A stretch of DNA of 64,000 nt from Lysinibacillus sp. B2A1 (GTDB lineage Bacteria > Bacillota > Bacilli > Bacillales_A > Planococcaceae). The DNA lies in the NCBI GenBank assembly GCA_002973635.1, contig CP027224.1, positions 2,304,501-2,368,500 of the forward strand. The letters are read 5' to 3'. The notes beneath the pieces are model-generated. The model ran no database searches and was not told the DNA's origin. It saw only the letters and a list, made by a program, of their open reading frames with translations. Shown here in pieces: positions 60,922 through 64,000 of this stretch. Made by a program: the position numbers and the translations under genes. The stretch's first letter is position 1; every line of letters starts with the position of its first letter.

Positions 60922-61912
60922 TTTGAGTTTTCCACCATTCTGCGAATAGATGAATCCCTTCTTCAACAGAAATAAGTGGTTTATAGCCTAAATCTGTTTT
61001 AGCAGCATCTATATTTAAAGTTTGAGAGTGAGCTAATACTGTCACTGTATAAGGTGTGATGATTGGTTCCTTTTTAATTTGGAAGATTCGATATGCTTTT
61101 TCTAAAAGATTAGCAACTAGTAATATACTTTTGTATTTCAATTCTTTTTTCCTCATAGGCTGGTTCAGCATACTAAAGACTTTTTCTAAAATATCGCATA
61201 AATACACTGGCTCACCATTTGTGATGTTATATTTTTGACCAAAGGTTTTTTCATCCGAATCCAGACAAAGACATAAGGCATCTACAACATTTTCAACATA
61301 TGTAATATCTGTTAATACCTTTCCACCATTTATAAAGGGTATGCCAGATTTTTGATTGGCCTTAATTAATCTAGGAATAATAGCATTATCTCCAGGACCA
61401 AATAACGCACGAGGTCTTATGGTAATGGTAGCTAATCCTTTTCTAAATGCTTCGTCTACAACCTCTTCTGCTTTTCTTTTTGTGTCAGCATAATAGTTAA
61501 TTGCAGGATTAGGCAATAAACTATCTTCTTTAACATCTATTTTTGATCGATCTTGCAAATTAAAATAAATACTTGGTGTGGAAACGTGAACAAATCTTTT
61601 TATATTGTGCAAAAGGGCAGCATCAACCATGTTTTGTGTACCGACTACATTAGATGTATAGAAATCTTCGTATTTACCCCAAACCGAGGAAAGTGCTCCA
61701 CAATGAATAACAACATCTTGGTTCTGCATAGCATTGAAAATTCCTTTTCTATCCTCTAAAGAAAGGGAAATAAATCGGACATCTTTAGGAAGTGTTTTCC
61801 CAATTGTTTTATTACGTCCAATAGCAGTCACATTATACCCTTTAACAAAGAGCCTTTTTACAACATGCTGTCCTAAAAAGCCTGTTGCTCCTGTAACCAA
61901 AATATTACTCAT
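60914..61912 (-). CDS. Extended SDR: NAD-dependent epimerase/3-beta-HSD-like
   Basis: This 332-residue enzyme has the N-terminal cofactor motif TGATGFLG (residues 7-14), Ser111-Thr, and Y141-x-x-x-K145 (NYYADTKRKAEE). It also has the RPRALFGPGD and ITYVENVVDALCLCLDSDEK regions of the 3-beta-hydroxysteroid dehydrogenase/OleD-like group. It probably reduces a 3-oxo group of an acyl intermediate. It overlaps the ATP-grasp stop by 8 bases. Confidence 0.87.
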   Translation of the reverse strand: MSNILVTGATGFLGQHVVKRLFVKGYNVTAIGRNKTIGKTLPKDVRFISLSLEDRKGIFNAMQNQDVVIHCGALSSVWGKYEDFYTSNVVGTQNMVDAALLHNIKRFVHVSTPSIYFNLQDRSKIDVKEDSLLPNPAINYYADTKRKAEEVVDEAFRKGLATITIRPRALFGPGDNAIIPRLIKANQKSGIPFINGGKVLTDITYVENVVDALCLCLDSDEKTFGQKYNITNGEPVYLCDILEKVFSMLNQPMRKKELKYKSILLVANLLEKAYRIFQIKKEPIITPYTVTVLAHSQTLNIDAAKTDLGYKPLISVEEGIHLFAEWWKTQND

Positions 61913-63068
61913 TTACAATTTCCTCTCCGTTCCATTCTATATCCATGGTACTCATTTGATAACTAGAGATTTTTCTTCTCTTCGCTTCCTTTAATAAATA
62001 AAAAAAGCTGCTTATTTGGCCAAAGAACGGCTTTCTATCTTTTGAATTCCAAACAATATCCTTTGCTTTCGCCATTTTACGAAGCTGTTTAAAAAAGTTT
62101 TTTGAGAGCAATGTTTGGAGCATGGCTAAGCCTAACATCGTTGTCTCTCTACCAATAATATAGGAAGCAGTGTTATTTTCGTGCTTTTGAAGAGGAAAGA
62201 GACAAATACCGCTAGTTGTTCTAGGGTTGCATTCTATCGGATAAAATTCGCCCTTGTTCGTCAGAATTAAATCAAAAGCAATTTGGCCAGTATATTGGTA
62301 TTTTTCGATGTAAAGCTTCATGAATTCTTCCAATTTGGCATTACGAAAAGGCTCAAAATAAATGGTAGCACCAAGCCCAACCTGATCATTTGTTTGATAA
62401 GCGCTATAGTACTTCATAAAGCCATTGTCTGCTATAGCATACGTACAAATTTGTATACCCTCGATTTTTTCTTGGATAACCCAAATCGTTTTTTTAAAAT
62501 ATAGATATTCAATTATTTCATGCTCTTTCTTAAAAGCAACTTCCGTTCCAAATCTTGAATAAGCAGGCTTACATACATATTCATGGCTTAAGTTAATGTG
62601 GTTCGCCTTTAGAATACTGGCAATCTCTGCTTTAGAGTGAATAGTAGTTGTATCAATTACTACAGTAAAAGGGGCAGTTATATATTTACTAAAAAAACCA
62701 CTTAACGTGTTGATAAACAAGCCTTTATGGTGAAAGACGTTAATTTTTTCTAACGGTTCGCAAAAGACCCGACAATATTGAGAAAGCTGTTCATAGCCAT
62801 AGGCAATATGAAACACTTCTTCACAGGTTGGTATTATTAAATCAATGTTGTTTTCTTGAATGATTTGAATTAAATCTTGAATATAGGCATCACGATTTTT
62901 ATTAGGTGAACGAACATGAAAGTTTTTTTCAAATAGGTTAGAGTGCATACATAGGTGCTGTGGTAAACTTTCAGCCATAAATAAGGTCTTGCCTTGCTGC
63001 TTTAACAAACGGGCAAAATAATAAGTGGCAGGGGCACGCCCGCCTGTCAGTAGAATATTAGTATTCAA
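61905..63068 (-). CDS. ATP-grasp ligase
   Basis: This 387-residue protein has an N-terminal Rossmann part (NILLTGGRAPATYYFARLLK) and an ATP-grasp core with C-K-P-A-Y-S-R-F-G, W-V-I-Q-E-K-I-E-G and the metal-binding YPIECNPRTTSGI. It should join a carboxylate to an amine or other nucleophile with ATP. TTG 63068 is chosen because GGAGGGG lies 6 bases upstream and it overlaps the KAS III stop; a frame to 63158 would sit entirely inside the KAS III gene. Confidence 0.85.
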   Translation of the reverse strand: MNTNILLTGGRAPATYYFARLLKQQGKTLFMAESLPQHLCMHSNLFEKNFHVRSPNKNRDAYIQDLIQIIQENNIDLIIPTCEEVFHIAYGYEQLSQYCRVFCEPLEKINVFHHKGLFINTLSGFFSKYITAPFTVVIDTTTIHSKAEIASILKANHINLSHEYVCKPAYSRFGTEVAFKKEHEIIEYLYFKKTIWVIQEKIEGIQICTYAIADNGFMKYYSAYQTNDQVGLGATIYFEPFRNAKLEEFMKLYIEKYQYTGQIAFDLILTNKGEFYPIECNPRTTSGICLFPLQKHENNTASYIIGRETTMLGLAMLQTLLSKNFFKQLRKMAKAKDIVWNSKDRKPFFGQISSFFYLLKEAKRRKISSYQMSTMDIEWNGEEIVNE

Positions 63069-64000
63069 ACACAACCCCTCCGATAGAAAGTCCTGCTGAT
63101 GTTCCGATAAGCATAATTTTATTTCCACGCTGGATTTTATGTTGCACAATGGCTTCATGTAAAGCTATTGGAATACTGGAAGCAATTGTGTTTCCATGAT
63201 TATGAATAATGTTCATGAACTTTGCCTCTTCTATTCCTAATTTATTCCTTAAAATTCTCATTGCCATACCACTTGCTTGATGTGGAACAACTAAATCGAT
63301 ATCATTCATTGTACAATTCGATGTAGCTAATAATTTCTCCATAAAAGCGCCAATATTTTTGGAAGATAATTTAAAAACGGATTTCCCATTCATATCAAAT
63401 AAAAAGTCGGTTTCATGTGCATTAGGATTAGTAGGGTGTAATTTTGTGCCTCCACCTCTAATTTCGGTAATATGTGCTCCTTCACTAAATGTTTCCATAT
63501 GTCCAGATAGTATTTTAGAAGTTTCATTTTCAGGCGTTTTTGTAATGACGACAGCAGCAGCGCCATCTCCAAATAAAATGGCATTTTCTTTAGCCTCCCA
63601 ATTTAATCCTACTGAGGCAATATCACTAGATACTAGAAGCACATTTCTATATCTTTCGCAATGTATTAAATAGGAAATCGTATCAAATCCTGTTACGAAA
63701 CTTAAACATGTAGAGTTAATATCAAAACAGGGGATTTTAGAATCACTTAAACCTAATTGCTTTTGAACAAGTGCCGCATTACATGGAATAGGCTGTTCCA
63801 TTGTTCCGCTAACACTTACAATACAATCAATATCTTTTTTATGTAAACCCGAAGCTTTAATCGCTTCCATTGCTGCAAAAGTTGCCATTTCAGAGGCCGT
63901 TTCATTTACAATGAAAGACCGCATTGCAACACCTGATTTTTGTTCTACCCAGCCTGCCTTTACCCCTAATAATTCATCTATTTCACGCGCATATACTTTT
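63058..64000 (-). CDS. 3-oxoacyl-ACP synthase III (KAS III) family, partial
   Basis: The frame stays open to the window edge, with KAGWVEQKSGVAMRSFIVNE running through the first internal ATG, so the true start lies outside. The catalytic Cys is in INSTCLSFVTG, His in VVPHQASG, and Asn in HNHGNTIASS, so it is an active condensing enzyme. The final G-L-S-I-G-G-V-V-F-E-Y is typical. It would make a 3-ketoacyl chain for the operon's product. It heads at least this part of the six-gene set. Confidence 0.9.
   Translation of the reverse strand, partial: KVYAREIDELLGVKAGWVEQKSGVAMRSFIVNETASEMATFAAMEAIKASGLHKKDIDCIVSVSGTMEQPIPCNAALVQKQLGLSDSKIPCFDINSTCLSFVTGFDTISYLIHCERYRNVLLVSSDIASVGLNWEAKENAILFGDGAAAVVITKTPENETSKILSGHMETFSEGAHITEIRGGGTKLHPTNPNAHETDFLFDMNGKSVFKLSSKNIGAFMEKLLATSNCTMNDIDLVVPHQASGMAMRILRNKLGIEEAKFMNIIHNHGNTIASSIPIALHEAIVQHKIQRGNKIMLIGTSAGLSIGGVVFEY

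Noticed and set aside
63069..63158. Longer ATP-grasp start inside the KAS III gene
   Set aside because: The extra residues are out-of-frame translation of the KAS III end, and TTG 63068 has a strong site 6 bases upstream.

Overview
The window looks like a low-GC spore-forming Bacillales chromosome, most likely Lysinibacillus or a close relative. The reasons are strong Shine-Dalgarno sites with many TTG/GTG starts, a DUF2639 (YflJ-like) small protein, a DUF2071 (YqjF-like) protein, a spore-surface (BclB C-terminal type) protein, and AT-rich sequence throughout. The genus is an inference from protein style; no rRNA is present to test it.

Region 1 (1-2850) is ordinary host sequence: the 3' end of an unidentified gene, DUF2639 and DUF2071 proteins, a conserved protein of unknown function and an SDR oxidoreductase. 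Region 2 (2858-48345) is a 45.4-kb prophage inserted in the 3' end of tRNA-Arg(TCT). It is bounded by a 12-bp att core (2920-2931 and 48334-48345), with near-identical integrase arm repeats just inside each end. Its order is: integrase, CI-like repressor and Cro-like gene with three 19-bp operators; many small early genes; a recombination and replication module (VRR-NUC, SNF2-like helicase, YqaJ exonuclease, Sak4-like ATPase, DUF669, family B-like DNA polymerase, primase-helicase) followed by an iteron-rich candidate origin; a sigma-like late regulator; a GC-rich candidate cos site; lambda-type terminase, portal, protease and capsid; a P2-like contractile tail (sheath, tube, gpE/E' with a -1 slippery site, tape measure, X, D, V, PAAR, U, gp25/W, J, I and fibre-like proteins); holin and peptidase endolysin; then a second regulatory switch and cargo genes, including a spore-surface-like protein and a secreted protein.

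Several prophage genes point against the main operon or sit in typical cargo positions: two unrelated-looking proteins with a nucleoside deoxyribosyltransferase/TIR-like fold signature (5651-6334 and 16814-17659), a 54-residue lipoprotein (15997-16161), a small XRE regulator with four tandem operators (44911-44982), and the BclB-C-like protein (46462-47067). These are the best candidates for immunity, superinfection exclusion or lysogenic conversion. Four reading frames carry single lesions (7872 stop, 9685-9691 A run, about 10930 extra T, 36866-36870 G run). The prophage may therefore be partly decayed, unless some of these are sequencing errors.

Region 3 (48346-57580) is a degraded integration hotspot: a second, frameshifted integrase remnant, an IS3-family fragment, an IS110-family element, an IS4-like remnant, a decayed copy of the prophage gene at 45630, and intact accessory genes (lipoprotein, GNAT, DUF4275, and an EVE-HNH nuclease likely to restrict modified DNA). 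Region 4 (57587-64000, minus strand) is a tightly overlapped six-gene operon: KAS III, ATP-grasp, extended SDR, metallo-beta-lactamase-fold hydrolase, F390-synthetase-like adenylate-forming enzyme and GNAT-like protein. It reads as an acyl-derived specialised-metabolite pathway of unknown product, and it continues past the window end.
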